Virus record (IMG/VR): IMGVR_UViG_3300044638_008818
Span: 1-38,407 of that record
Reading direction: 5' to 3' (one strand)
Length of the DNA: 38,407 nt
From: a virus
Under the pieces are notes generated by a model, which was given only the letters and a program-made list of their open reading frames with translations, searched no databases and was not told the DNA's origin. Both the position numbers and the translations under genes were made by a program. Positions 8,601 through 16,879 of the stretch are shown here, in pieces; within the stretch, counting starts at the first letter, position 1; the number at the start of each line of letters is the position of its first letter.

Positions 8601-10598
8601 TCCAAGATCTCCTTGTGCTCCTTGAGTTCCTTGAAATCCTTGATATCCTCTATCTCCTTGATTTCCTTGGTATCCTTGACGACCTTGAAATCCTTGGATT
8701 CCTTGATATCCTTGGTATCCTCGCTCACCTTCGCTTCCTTGTTGTCCTACATATCCTTGTTCACCTTGATTTCCTTGATATCCTTGATATCCTACATCTC
8801 CTATATTTCCAGTTTCTCCTTGATATCCTAGTCCTTGATATCCTTGTTCACCTTGATTTCCTTGGTATCCTTGATTGCTTTGATATCCTTGATATCCTGT
8901 TTCTCCTTGATATCCTAGTCCTTGATATCCTTGTATTCCTTGATATCCTTGGTATCCTTGGTATCCTTGATTGCTTTGATATCCTTGATATCCTGTTTCT
9001 CCTTGATATCCTAATCCTTGATATCCTTGTTCTCCTTGATATCCTAGGCTTCCTTGATTGCCAGTTAATCCAACATCGCCTTGTTCGCCTTGTCTTCCTT
9101 GTCTACCTTGATATCCTTGATATCCTCTATCTCCTTGAATTCCAGTAAATCCTTGATGACCTTGATAGCCTTGATTTCCTTGATATCCTTGTTCGCCTTG
9201 ATTTCCAGTATCTCCTTTATTTCCTTGACTTCCTAGTATTCCTTGAAATCCTTGACTTCCTAGTATTCCTTGAAATCCTTGATATCCTTGTTCGCCTTTA
9301 TCTCCTTGATATCCTTGTTCGCCTTGTCTTCCTTGTCTTCCTTGTTCACCTTGAAATCCTTGTTCACTTTGATAGCCTTGTTCGCCTTGATTTCCTTGGA
9401 AACCTTGAAGCCCTTGTTCGCCTTGATTTCCTTGGAAACCTTGAAGCCCTTGGAATCCTTGGTTGCTTTGGTATCCTTGATATCCTAATCCTTGATATCC
9501 TTGGAATCCTTGGAATCCTTGGAATCCTTGGAATCCTTGATTTCCTTGGAATCCTTGGAATCCTTGATTTCCTTGGAATCCTTGTCCTTGGTTTCCTTGA
9601 TTTCCTTGGAACCCTTTTTCGCCTTGATTTCCAGTTGATCCTTGATTTCCAGTTAACCCTTGACGGCCTTGAAATCCTTGTCGCCCTTGTTCTCCTTGGA
9701 ACCCTTTTTCGCCTTGATTTCCTATTAAACCTTGTCTTCCTTGATGTCCTTGAAATCCTTGTCGCCCTTGTTCTCCTTGGAACCCTTTTTCGCCTTGATT
9801 TCCTATTAAACCTTGTCTTCCTTGATGTCCTTGAAATCCTTGTTGGCCTTGTTGTCCTTGTTGTCCTTGTAATCCAATAGTTCCTTGTAATCCAATAGTT
9901 CCTTGTCTTCCTTGATATCCTTGAGCGCCTTGATATCCAGCGCCTTGAATTCCCTGATTGCCTTGTAGTCCTTGAAGCCCTTGAACGCCTTGTGTTCCAA
10001 TCCCTGTTGCGCCTGTTGTTCCTTGTGCGCCTTTTCCACCTTGCGGTCCTTGAAAACCTTGAACGCCTTGTTGTCCTTGTGCTCCATCAATTCCTTGACT
10101 TCCCTTTTGTCCTTGATATCCTTGACCTTGGAACCCTTGATAGCCTTGTAGGCCAATATCTCCTTGAAATCCAGCACCTTGGATTCCTTGTTCGCCTTGA
10201 AGACCTTGTTCACCTTTGATTCCTTGTTCGCCCTGAAGACCTTGAATTCCTTGGAATCCATCAGGACTGCCTTGAAGGCCAATAGTTCCTTGATTTCCTT
10301 GTAATCCTTGATTTCCTTGATTTCCTTTTGTACCTTGTGCGCCTTGTGGACCCGCAACAATACTAGGACCACCTTGAGCGCCTTGAGACCCTGCTCTTCC
10401 TTGTGAGCCTTGGTTGCCTTGTGAGCCAGATTGCCCTTGGTTTCCTTGTGGTCCTTGTTTTGACTGTCCAATTTGAGTCGAAACAACAAAATCTCGCAGA
10501 TCTTGTGCGGTAATTCCACCTTGGTTATTGTCTGCAAAAACACACAATAATTCTTCTTCTGTTCTTTGCGTTGCTGATTGATTGCATTGATTTGCCAT
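5667..10598 (-). CDS. Giant collagen-like Gly-X-Gln repeat protein
   Basis: I place the start at the ATG at 10598-10596 (1643 aa) because GGAAT sits just before it; an upstream in-frame ATG adds 16 residues without such a site. The N-terminus contains [12 protein letters not shown], a segment I recall from collagen-like phage tail proteins. Most of the protein is uninterrupted Gly-X-Y with Y nearly always Gln and X often Phe, Tyr, Asn or Glu; proline is rare. Seven G(S)PD or GPA(D/N) four-residue interruptions occur, and a globular insert of about 110 residues precedes the last triplets. The final 150 residues ([12 protein letters not shown] to NTFWSRW) match the C-terminus of the neighbouring collagen gene. 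It is probably a trimeric virion fibre. Confidence 0.88.
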   Translation of the reverse strand: MANQCNQSATQRTEEELLCVFADNNQGGITAQDLRDFVVSTQIGQSKQGPQGNQGQSGSQGNQGSQGRAGSQGAQGGPSIVAGPQGAQGTKGNQGNQGLQGNQGTIGLQGSPDGFQGIQGLQGEQGIKGEQGLQGEQGIQGAGFQGDIGLQGYQGFQGQGYQGQKGSQGIDGAQGQQGVQGFQGPQGGKGAQGTTGATGIGTQGVQGLQGLQGNQGIQGAGYQGAQGYQGRQGTIGLQGTIGLQGQQGQQGQQGFQGHQGRQGLIGNQGEKGFQGEQGRQGFQGHQGRQGLIGNQGEKGFQGEQGRQGFQGRQGLTGNQGSTGNQGEKGFQGNQGNQGQGFQGNQGFQGFQGNQGFQGFQGFQGFQGYQGLGYQGYQSNQGFQGLQGFQGNQGEQGLQGFQGNQGEQGYQSEQGFQGEQGRQGRQGEQGYQGDKGEQGYQGFQGILGSQGFQGILGSQGNKGDTGNQGEQGYQGNQGYQGHQGFTGIQGDRGYQGYQGRQGRQGEQGDVGLTGNQGSLGYQGEQGYQGLGYQGETGYQGYQSNQGYQGYQGYQGIQGYQGLGYQGETGYQGYQSNQGYQGNQGEQGYQGLGYQGETGNIGDVGYQGYQGNQGEQGYVGQQGSEGERGYQGYQGIQGFQGRQGYQGNQGDRGYQGFQGTQGAQGDLGLTGYQGQIGYQGLQGEQGYQGFQGFQGYQGLGYQGFQGYQGFQGYQGFQGYQGFQGYQGFQGFQGTIGITGAQGITGAQGSQGFQGYQGNQGFQGFQGFQGYQGNQGHQGYQGLQGYQGYQGLQGFQGNQGNQGLQGSPDGFQGGQGYQGFQGHQGEQGYQGNQGFQGFQGHQGNQGFQGFQGHQGNQGFQGFQGNQGEQGYQGNQGFQGFQGFQGNQGYQGFQGNQGNQGEQGFQGFQGFQGNQGYQGFQGNQGNQGEQGFQGFQGFQGNQGNQGEQGAGYQGNQGYQGNQGLQGSPDGFQGGQGYQGFQGLQGNQGYQGNQGYQGFQGHQGEQGYQGNQGFQGFQGHQGNQGFQGFQGNQGEQGYQGNQGFQGFQGHQGEQGYQGNQGFQGFQGHQGEQGYQGNQGFQGFQGYQGNQGFQGFQGNQGFQGYQGNLGYQGDAGESGVQGPQGITGTGLQGNQGLQGPADGFQGYQGYQGYQGSIGSQGVAGTGGQGYQGNQGTQGYQAYPFGFQGSQGNVGSQGFQGPANGFQGRQGAQGRQGFQGNQGNQGEQGNQGNQGAGFQGNQGLQGPADGFQGYQGNQGYQGNQGYQGNQGRQGYQGRQGYQGNQGNQGFQGPADGFQGIQGNQGSLFGPKYKYESVYGNQAPSAGYIHFNNATISNVTQIYIKKVDYNGIDEGNYIEDFIVNNYIYIESDNTTNLAIFNSNGSPIGYQSGGYSGFPIDYYSVPVNFVSGNALVNQEIYSLLTGITGNQGYQGYQGYQGNQGTIGAQGNQGGPAGFQGQTGAQGPKGDQGDQGDQGEPGPLGEQGPPGENGSGLQGSAGAQGAQGAEGPQGDKYAILPVVTSQGTEYVELICVEMPEVRFEDIVIFKVGGLGHKTENVSKFIDDRLLQVCAFNTIKPVSVVPSMPVIVGAYVRDNLIIIDVESDKLINNQIEVVVRLSGIRAGAAHKRFATHTYEEMVRNNTFWSRWREG
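9667..9828 (-). repeat. Perfect tandem 81-bp duplication in collagen gene
   Basis: Two identical 81-base units (9667-9747 and 9748-9828) follow each other, and a third copy begins at 9829 before diverging. Each unit codes for nine collagen triplets (27 residues, from GFQGHQGRQ to GEQGRQ), so the frame and triplet register are kept. It is the clearest example of slippage or unequal crossing-over in this gene. Confidence 0.9.
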
Positions 10599-10636
10599 TT
10601 TATTCCTATACTTTTTTTGATTTATTATAAAATAGC

Positions 10637-12121
10637 TTATTCCCAACTATTCCAAAATTGATTGTTTTTAATCATTTCTTTGTATGTGTATTCAACAAAT
10701 CTTCTGCCGCTAAAGCCCAATCTAATTCCTGATAGTCTAATTGTTAATTTTATTTCATTTTCAATTAACTTTTCGCTTTCTGCTTCGATAAACAAAAATT
10801 CACCTTCTATGTATGCTCCAATGTTAATTGGAGCTGATGGAACTACACTGACGACGACAATTGACTGAGGATCGCAAACTTGCACAAAACTATCATTTAA
10901 TTTAATAAAATCTTTATGATTGTTAGTGCCTTGATTGCCAATAACTGTAAAAACTAAATCTTCAAACCGAACTTCAGGCATTTCTACGCAAGACAAGCCA
11001 ACATATTTTTCAGAATATTCTTGTATAATTGGAACAATTGCATTTTTAGCTCCTGCTGAACCTTGTGCTCCTTTTGCTCCTGTTGATCCTTTTGCTCCTG
11101 TCGCACCTGTTGCTCCTGTGGGGCCTGTCGCACCTGTTGCTCCTTTGGGGCCTGTTGATCCTGTTGATCCTTTCGGCCCTATTGCGCCTTGAGCGCCTTG
11201 AGACCCTTTCGGACCAACAACTCCTCCTAAGCCGTTTATTCCTTGTTTTCCTTGTGGGCCTATTGCCCCAGTTAATCCTATTGCTCCTTGAACTCCAATT
11301 AATCCTTTTTCTCCTTGGCGACCTTGAAATCCTTGGTGACCTTGAAATCCTTGGCGACCTTGAAATCCTTGATGACCTTGAAATCCTTGGCGACCTTGAA
11401 ATCCTTGGCGTCCTTGATGACCTTGATATCCTTGATATCCTTGATGACCTTGATATCCTTGGCGACCTTGAAATCCTTGACGACCTTGATGACCTTGATA
11501 TCCCTGAAAACCTTGACTGCCTTGATAGCCCTTTTCTCCTTGACGGCCTTGAAATCCTTGGCGACCTTGAAATCCTTGAAAACCTTGATTTCCTTGATTT
11601 CCTTGAAATCCCTGACGACCTTGAAATCCAATAGTGCCTTGAAAACCGTCTCTTCCTTGTAAACCTTGATTTCCTCTTTCTCCTTGATTTCCAAAGTCTC
11701 CTTGAAGTCCTTTATTTCCTTGTCGTCCTTGAAGTCCTAGATTTCCTTGTTGTCCTTGGTTTCCTATGCCTACAGATCCTTTTTCTCCTTGTTGACCCTG
11801 ATTCCCTTTATCCCCTTTTACTCCTGTTAATCCTAATCCTCCTTGTGGTCCCGTTAGTCCTTTTTCTCCTTGCAGACCTTGTCTTCCTTGTCTTCCTTGA
11901 TATCCTTGCTCTCCTTGCTCTCCTTGTCTTCCTTGATGTCCTTGTCTTCCTTGAGATCCTATTCCGGGTCCTTGATAACCTTGAGTTCCTTGAGTTCCTT
12001 TAGTTCCTTGATATCCTTGATATCCTTGTTCTCCAAGCTGTAAAGCTTTGACGTAGGCGGAATTATTGATTAATAATTCTTCTTTGTTATCAAAATTTTC
12101 TTGATTACCTTGATTTATCAT
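10637..12121 (-). CDS. Second collagen-like fibre protein
   Basis: I choose the ATG at 12121-12119 (494 aa), which follows AGGAAAAAA and lies eight bases after the upstream stop; the longer frame would run through that gene. Residues 30-330 are Gly-X-Gln triplets. They end in a more classical stretch (GPKGATGATGPTGATGATG) with Pro and Thr, unlike the larger neighbour. The C-terminal 150 residues share [37 protein letters not shown] and a final NNQFWNSW with the giant collagen protein, so the two are paralogues with a common C-terminal domain. That domain is likely for trimer nucleation or attachment. The stop is 38 bases before the start of the larger gene, in one operon. Confidence 0.88.
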   Translation of the reverse strand: MINQGNQENFDNKEELLINNSAYVKALQLGEQGYQGYQGTKGTQGTQGYQGPGIGSQGRQGHQGRQGEQGEQGYQGRQGRQGLQGEKGLTGPQGGLGLTGVKGDKGNQGQQGEKGSVGIGNQGQQGNLGLQGRQGNKGLQGDFGNQGERGNQGLQGRDGFQGTIGFQGRQGFQGNQGNQGFQGFQGRQGFQGRQGEKGYQGSQGFQGYQGHQGRQGFQGRQGYQGHQGYQGYQGHQGRQGFQGRQGFQGHQGFQGRQGFQGHQGFQGRQGEKGLIGVQGAIGLTGAIGPQGKQGINGLGGVVGPKGSQGAQGAIGPKGSTGSTGPKGATGATGPTGATGATGAKGSTGAKGAQGSAGAKNAIVPIIQEYSEKYVGLSCVEMPEVRFEDLVFTVIGNQGTNNHKDFIKLNDSFVQVCDPQSIVVVSVVPSAPINIGAYIEGEFLFIEAESEKLIENEIKLTIRLSGIRLGFSGRRFVEYTYKEMIKNNQFWNSWE

Positions 12122-12128
12122 TTTTTTC

Positions 12129-12380
12129 CTATTTGAAGCTATTTGAGAAGGCGCTGCCAAATTGCTTATATTGTCCTTGATAACTTGTTTGCTTGATATA
12201 CTTACATTGACGATATGCTTCTTCATAAGAAACAGTGCGAGGAACATAAGCTCCATCGCTTTGATTGTCTACACATACTTCTGAAGATTTATGTGGAGGA
12301 CATTTAAAAACAATAGATGGATTGATGCAACACTCGCTCAATCCAGCTGGTAAATTACAAGTTGTTTTTTTTGTTGCCAT
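12129..12380 (-). CDS. Small cysteine-containing protein upstream of collagen genes
   Basis: This 83-residue protein has six cysteines (C8, C17, C18, C27, C36, C59), five of them in the first 36 residues, and a Tyr/Gln-rich C-terminus (YKQFGSAFSNSFK). I know no family. No signal peptide or membrane segment is visible. There is no clear Shine-Dalgarno site before the ATG. It lies directly before the two collagen-like genes on the same strand, so it may be a virion component or assembly factor; the cysteine spacing could bind metal but is not a standard zinc-finger pattern. Confidence 0.7.
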   Translation of the reverse strand: MATKKTTCNLPAGLSECCINPSIVFKCPPHKSSEVCVDNQSDGAYVPRTVSYEEAYRQCKYIKQTSYQGQYKQFGSAFSNSFK

Positions 12381-12404
12381 GTCTTATTTATCGTGCGAAC
12401 CCAT

Positions 12405-12698
12405 CTATTTTTTTCTATCTTTGGACATCAAATCAATAATGTCTCCTAATGTTCCTTCTTGGCTTAATATTTTATCTTTAACCTGTTTTTGAATTTTGTC
12501 ATCTAAATTCTTGAATTCGCCTAAATTGTCAAGTAGGCTTATTAAATTATCAGGCGGATTCCATAATTTTAAAGAAGTTGAAACACTATTAATTTTATTC
12601 TTTTTATTATAATTCAATTTTCCTAAAATTAAATCTTTGTAAAAATTATAATCATCTTGCTTATCTTCTAACCAAGTTTGAAAAGAAAAATTTTTCAT
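12405..12698 (-). CDS. Hypothetical protein, possible internal capsid protein
   Basis: This 97-residue, highly charged, helix-rich protein begins MKNFSFQTWLEDKQDD. The opening resembles that of the divergent gene at 12748 (MNRLSFKYWLVKEM): an aromatic residue near positions 4-6, then WL and an acidic residue. T4 internal capsid proteins carry a short capsid-targeting N-terminus of similar character, so these two may be packaged proteins; this is inference. GGA precedes the ATG by about eight bases. It is the first gene of the leftward block that ends with the giant collagen gene. Confidence 0.65.
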   Translation of the reverse strand: MKNFSFQTWLEDKQDDYNFYKDLILGKLNYNKKNKINSVSTSLKLWNPPDNLISLLDNLGEFKNLDDKIQKQVKDKILSQEGTLGDIIDLMSKDRKK

Positions 12699-12747
12699 TT
12701 TATTTATTCCAATAATAAATACTGTTTATGCGATTGGTATATATTGC

Positions 12748-13563
12748 ATGAACAGATTGTCTTTCAAATATTGGCTTGTAAAAGAAATGGCCAATTATGG
12801 TTTTGGCGATCCACTGGATCAAATTCTAGGTGGCACAGATGTAATGAAAGGTGATGACTTATTTAAAAGAATAAATCCAAATTTAATTATTTCTGAGCTT
12901 ATAAAAATGCCATCTATTATACCTGCTACTGAAGCAAAGCAAACTTTTAATGATGTGATACAATATGGCGATCAAGCTGGTGCCTTTAAAATTGAATTGA
13001 CGCCTCTTGGCTCTATGAGAGTTGTGACTCGCAGATTAACAAAAGACTTAGAAGGAAATGATAGTTGGATCTGTAAAAGCATTCATACAATAAGTGATTT
13101 TGATGATCAAAGCAATGAATCTAATATTGCGAATGATGTTTATGAAAAAATGAATGAAATAAATCAAAAAGAAATTGATGGTCCAGAGAAAGGGTACACA
13201 GAATTAGAACGACTTGCACAAAAATTGTGGTATGCAACTAAAAAGCAACATCCTTCTTATATTATGTTTCCAACACAGTTAAGGAAACAGGATGAAAATT
13301 ATTACAAGCTTGTCTATGAATTCAGAGGCCAAGGTGTTGGAACTCCATATAACGGAAAAACTGGGAGGGCTGAACAGTTCAACATTGATTTGATCTACTA
13401 TCCAAAAAAAGGCATGATTAGATGTTTTGGCTACGATATTGACAGTAGTTCAAGAGAAAGAAAGTTTTATGTTCAGCCTTCTCAGTGGGATGAAATGTTT
13501 TCCCCAAAGCAAGATGATCATGAAATAGTTGAAAATATCATTAAAATTTTCTTGCAGTACTAA
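12748..13563 (+). CDS. Hypothetical protein, possible virion or internal protein
   Basis: This 271-residue protein is of unknown family. Its N-terminus MNRLSFKYWLVKEM resembles that of the divergent gene at 12405-12698, which supports this start over the internal Met14, although no Shine-Dalgarno site is obvious at either. The body is mixed alpha/beta; residues 190-250 (YKLVYEFRGQGVGTPY, FNIDLIYYPKKGMIRCFGYD) look like a small beta-rich domain. There is no membrane segment. The 49-base gap to the divergent gene is AT-rich and must hold both promoters. It precedes the ATCase gene on the same strand by 49 bases. Confidence 0.65.
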   Translation: MNRLSFKYWLVKEMANYGFGDPLDQILGGTDVMKGDDLFKRINPNLIISELIKMPSIIPATEAKQTFNDVIQYGDQAGAFKIELTPLGSMRVVTRRLTKDLEGNDSWICKSIHTISDFDDQSNESNIANDVYEKMNEINQKEIDGPEKGYTELERLAQKLWYATKKQHPSYIMFPTQLRKQDENYYKLVYEFRGQGVGTPYNGKTGRAEQFNIDLIYYPKKGMIRCFGYDIDSSSRERKFYVQPSQWDEMFSPKQDDHEIVENIIKIFLQY

Positions 13564-13612
13564 GTTCTCAACATATAATTAATTGTCAAGCAAAAAATTA
13601 CGAGATGAACAA

Positions 13613-14548
13613 ATGCGTCATTTTTTGTCCATTTCCGACTTCACTAAAGATCAAATTGAAACTGTTTTAGAAATTGCGACAGACATTGAAAAGAATTGGG
13701 AATTTTGTCGCCAAATGAACAACAAATGTATTTCTTCGTTTTTTGCAGAACCTTCTACTAGAACCAGATTTTCCTTTGAGCGAGCAATGCATTGGCTTGG
13801 AGGAAGATGTGTTACGGCTGCTGATGCATCTTCAAGTAGCAGTTTAATCAAAGGTGAAAGCCTCAAGGATACATTTCGCACCCTTGGCCAGTATTCTGAT
13901 GCTATAATTATGCGTCATGGTGATTCAAGCTGGCCAGAAATAGCAAGAGCATATTCTCGTGTTCCAGTAATTAATGCAGGAAGTGGATCTGGGGAACATC
14001 CAACACAGGCACTTCTTGACCTTCACACAATTAAACAAAAATGGAAAGATGTCAGTAATCTTAAGGTTATGTTGTGTGGAGATCTTAAAAACGGAAGAAC
14101 AATACACAGTCTTATTGAACTTCTTCACATTTATGGTTGCAAAATATATTATTGCGCTGCCACTGATCATGCAGATTGTGATTTGAGCATACCTGAAAAA
14201 TACCTTGCAAATATTCCTTGTAAAAATGTTGAAATATGTGACGCAAATGACATTCTTCCAGAAATCGATGTCATTTATATGACCAGAATCCAAAAAGAAA
14301 GATTCAAAGGTGTCAGTGGTTCTCTAGATTTCTTTAAGATTGACAAAACCAATATCAATAAAATCAAAGAAAACGCTGCAATTCTTCATCCTCTCCCTAG
14401 AAATGAAGAAATTAGTGAAGACATAGATGATGATTCTCGTGCTGACTATCATGAAAGACAAGTCAGGAATGGTCTTTATATAAGAACTGCTCTTTTAGAT
14501 TACACCCTCTATACAAGTCCCTTACACAAATATTACAGAGAAATATAA
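13613..14548 (+). CDS. pyrB: Aspartate carbamoyltransferase catalytic chain
   Basis: This enzyme makes N-carbamoyl-aspartate from carbamoyl phosphate and aspartate, the committed pyrimidine step. From the ATG at 13613 it is 311 residues, the same length as E. coli PyrB. A TTG at 13583 would add ten residues but has no ribosome site. The active-site set is intact: STRT (48-51), the loop Ser and Lys80 before GES, MRH with R101, HPTQ (129-132), GRTIHS, TRIQKER and HPLPR. No regulatory PyrI gene is visible, so the chain is probably an unregulated trimer, or uses host PyrI. It is followed after five bases by a methyltransferase. Full-length conservation argues for a working enzyme that boosts pyrimidine supply during infection. 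Confidence 0.95.
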   Translation: MRHFLSISDFTKDQIETVLEIATDIEKNWEFCRQMNNKCISSFFAEPSTRTRFSFERAMHWLGGRCVTAADASSSSSLIKGESLKDTFRTLGQYSDAIIMRHGDSSWPEIARAYSRVPVINAGSGSGEHPTQALLDLHTIKQKWKDVSNLKVMLCGDLKNGRTIHSLIELLHIYGCKIYYCAATDHADCDLSIPEKYLANIPCKNVEICDANDILPEIDVIYMTRIQKERFKGVSGSLDFFKIDKTNINKIKENAAILHPLPRNEEISEDIDDDSRADYHERQVRNGLYIRTALLDYTLYTSPLHKYYREI

Positions 14549-14553
14549 ATTTT

Positions 14554-15198
14554 ATGAAAGATATAACATGGATGCCTTCTTGGGCATCGTACAATAGAGA
14601 AGATCAGGTACATCCACATCAAGAAGAAGAAAAATCACATCTTTTTCATGCTCTTGATATTGGTTCAACTGAATATGAAGTATTAAATTGGATTCATTCT
14701 ACAATTCGTGTCCTAAAACCAAAATTAGTTTTGGAAACAGGAGCGTATGAGGGAATCGGAACTTTAGCTTTAGCTCATGCCTGCAAACTAAATGGATTTG
14801 GAAAAGTTATCAGTATTGAAAATGATTCCAAACAATGTGTCAAAGTCGAAGAAATATTAGAAGAAAATAATTTAAAAAAATATGCAGAAGTTATTTGCTC
14901 AGATAGCATTGAATTTCTAAATATAACAAATTATAAATTTGAAATAGGATTTTTTGATAGTGAGACAACTATTCGTGCAAAAGAATGTGAAATTTGTTTA
15001 GATCGTAATATTTTAAATAATGTTGCTATATTTCATGATACTTCACCATATCGTCTCGATGTAATTACACCTCAACACATTCAACAAAAGTATAGAAGTG
15101 ATATTTTTGAACTAGCACGACATCCAAATTGTACAGGATATTATGATTCTTGTTTATCAAGAGGATTTATGGCCTTATGGCTTAAAAATTATTCGTAA
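14554..15198 (+). CDS. Class I SAM-dependent methyltransferase-like protein
   Basis: This 214-residue Rossmann-type protein contains KLVLETGAYEGIGTLALAHA (about 53-72), motif I for SAM binding. VISIENDSKQCVKVEEIL follows, with an acidic residue at the end of strand 2. Then come AEVICSDSIEFL and FEIGFFDSETT, and FHDTSPYR. The layout resembles O-methyltransferase/cephalosporin-hydroxylase-like families that act on sugars or small molecules. It follows the ATCase gene by five bases and converges with the next gene, overlapping it by ten bases at the 3' ends. The substrate is unknown; glycan methylation would suit the number of glycosyltransferases here. Confidence 0.72.
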   Translation: MKDITWMPSWASYNREDQVHPHQEEEKSHLFHALDIGSTEYEVLNWIHSTIRVLKPKLVLETGAYEGIGTLALAHACKLNGFGKVISIENDSKQCVKVEEILEENNLKKYAEVICSDSIEFLNITNYKFEIGFFDSETTIRAKECEICLDRNILNNVAIFHDTSPYRLDVITPQHIQQKYRSDIFELARHPNCTGYYDSCLSRGFMALWLKNYS

Positions 15199-15902
15199 GG
15201 AAATAATTCTTTAAATTTTTCTCTGACATTGTCATTAATGCAAGACATATAAACATCAAGTTCAAAATTAATTTTCTTATAATCATCTTCTGTAAATATT
15301 TTTTTAACAAATGAAGAAATAGCAAGATAATAAGGAGAAATTTTTCCAAGATTAATCCATCGGAAAATATTATTGTTAATATAACATTCTTGCATTTTGT
15401 TTAATGTGTGTTCAGAGCCGAATATTTTAGCAAAAAATTCTTTTGTTTTTTCAATTCCATCAATTGCTTTTTGGAATCCAATTCCATTAGCAACAGATTC
15501 TGCTGGTTTATTTTTGACTGAGTCGTACCTTTTCTTCCAAAGCTTCCATCTTTTCCAAGCTCTTTCGCCAACTAAGCAGTTTGGATCAATAAGAGGATGA
15601 TCTTTTCCAGAATTTATATATTTAAGAACTTCTAACTGAGCACGGATATAAAGTGAATATTCATTGTTCTCAAGAATTCCCTGAGTTTCTCTTGCAAGCT
15701 TATATGCTATTTTAAATATGAGAGACTTTCTAGGGTCGCCCTTTTTCATTGTTGAGTGACGATAATCAGGAAATGTTTTTCTGCTCTGTTCAAGCCACAT
15801 TGCAGAAAGATTGCAAGCTTTTGCCTCAAGATCGTCCATATTATACTTTTCAACTGCATCTAAGAGCCACATGTAGTCATCCTCTTTTTTTTCAGACTTC
15901 AT
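15189..15902 (-). CDS. Hypothetical helical protein
   Basis: This 237-residue, charged, mainly helical protein is of no family I recognise. It has an acidic/basic N-terminus (MKSEKKEDDYMWLLD), a Trp/Lys-rich centre (ERAWKRWKLWKKRYD, about 113-127) and no membrane segment. AAAGGAG lies before the ATG. It is a single-gene leftward unit between two rightward genes, overlapping the methyltransferase end by ten bases. The basic aromatic patch could contact nucleic acid, but that is speculation. Confidence 0.68.
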   Translation of the reverse strand: MKSEKKEDDYMWLLDAVEKYNMDDLEAKACNLSAMWLEQSRKTFPDYRHSTMKKGDPRKSLIFKIAYKLARETQGILENNEYSLYIRAQLEVLKYINSGKDHPLIDPNCLVGERAWKRWKLWKKRYDSVKNKPAESVANGIGFQKAIDGIEKTKEFFAKIFGSEHTLNKMQECYINNNIFRWINLGKISPYYLAISSFVKKIFTEDDYKKINFELDVYMSCINDNVREKFKELFPYE

Positions 15903-15941
15903 GTTACTCCTTTAAATTTGGAAAAGCAAGGTATGTATTAA

Positions 15942-16829
15942 ATGAAAATAGCATTTTGCCCATTAGTTAGTCGTGATATGGACAAGGCAATTCGTGCCAC
16001 AAATTCTTGTCGCAATCAATTTTCAACCGAATCCATTGAAATAGAAACAGTTGCAATTATCAATTCTCAAAATCAAGAATTTGTTTCTCATTTTTCAGAA
16101 TGGTGCGAAAAAGAGAATGTCAAATATAAAGTTACAGAATCAAATGGCACTCCGAGTAAGGGTAAAAACTCTGTATTAGATTTTTTGCAAAACTCAGAAT
16201 ATGATGGTCTGAGTCTCACTGATGGAGACGACCTATTTTACCCAACAGGCGCAATTCAAATTGAAAAACACATGAGGCATCACCCGGGAACTGATGTTTT
16301 AATTGTCAAGCCTTCATATCAAGTTTTAAATGAACAAACAAACGGCTCTAATCAGATTGGAGAAAATAAATATGCAGTATGTTGGGGCATGAATATTATT
16401 AATCTTGGATATAAGTATGGACCCGAAAAGCATGATATATTTACATTAGGTCATAAGGCAGCAAGAAATTTAGGTGGACATGTATTTTATAGTAAAAAAT
16501 TAAGCAACATGATAAGGTACGATGAAGAACAATTATTGGGAGAAGACCTACTTCTTGAATTCAATCTTCTTAAACTTCATCAAGAAAGTAAAATATCATT
16601 TTGGTTAAGTTTTGCTAGTGATGTACAGATGTTAGATAGAACTAATCAAGAAAGCATACAAAAAACTAAAAATAGTAGTTTCGGTAGTGTTTGTTATGAA
16701 AGGCTGATTGAAAAAGTAAGGGAAATATTGCCTGAGGATAGAAGTTCTTTTAATGAATTGCCAGTAGAGTTTCCAGAAATTATTTTTAATTATGATCAAA
16801 AAATTGAATGGTTGAAGCAAGTTTTTTGA
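15942..16829 (+). CDS. GT-A type glycosyltransferase-like protein
   Basis: This 295-residue protein has GT-A fold features. MKIAFCPLVSRD is the first strand, with IEIETVAIINSQ next. SLTDGDDLFYP (residues 91-101) is a DxD-type metal and nucleotide-sugar site. A later LLGEDLLLEFNLLK supplies the acidic residues often used as base or acceptor contact. No membrane segment is present, so it is likely cytosolic in the infected cell. It stands alone on the plus strand between the unknown leftward gene and the long gene-free RNA region. Donor and acceptor are unknown. Confidence 0.68.
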   Translation: MKIAFCPLVSRDMDKAIRATNSCRNQFSTESIEIETVAIINSQNQEFVSHFSEWCEKENVKYKVTESNGTPSKGKNSVLDFLQNSEYDGLSLTDGDDLFYPTGAIQIEKHMRHHPGTDVLIVKPSYQVLNEQTNGSNQIGENKYAVCWGMNIINLGYKYGPEKHDIFTLGHKAARNLGGHVFYSKKLSNMIRYDEEQLLGEDLLLEFNLLKLHQESKISFWLSFASDVQMLDRTNQESIQKTKNSSFGSVCYERLIEKVREILPEDRSSFNELPVEFPEIIFNYDQKIEWLKQVF

Positions 16830-16849
16830 CATTTTGGGGCAAATAATAT

Positions 16850-16877
16850 TTGACATTCATGCTTTAATCTGTAGAAT
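16850..16877 (+). promoter_or_regulatory. Sigma70-type promoter for the structured RNA
   Basis: A perfect -35 TTGACA (16850-16855), a 16-base spacer and a -10 TAGAAT (16872-16877) predict transcription from about 16883-16885. That is at the start of the first helix of the RNA below. It lies just after the upstream stop codon. Confidence 0.7.
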
Positions 16878-16879
16878 AT

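Noticed and set aside
7300-9600. CRISPR-like regular repeats
   Set aside because: The nine-base periodicity is continuous coding for collagen triplets; there are no unique spacers between longer identical repeats.
6600-11700. Many long open frames antisense to, or in other frames of, the collagen genes
   Set aside because: They are low-complexity shadows of the nine-base Gly-X-Gln repeat (Ile-Ser-Leu or Lys-Glu-Ile runs) without ribosome sites or domains.
12381-12715. T4-type late promoters (ATAAATA) before virion genes
   Set aside because: The matches lie only 4-8 bases from the start codons, too close for a promoter, and such AT-rich strings are common here.
13583-13612. TTG start for the ATCase gene
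   Set aside because: No ribosome site precedes it, and the ATG at 13613 gives the same length as E. coli PyrB.
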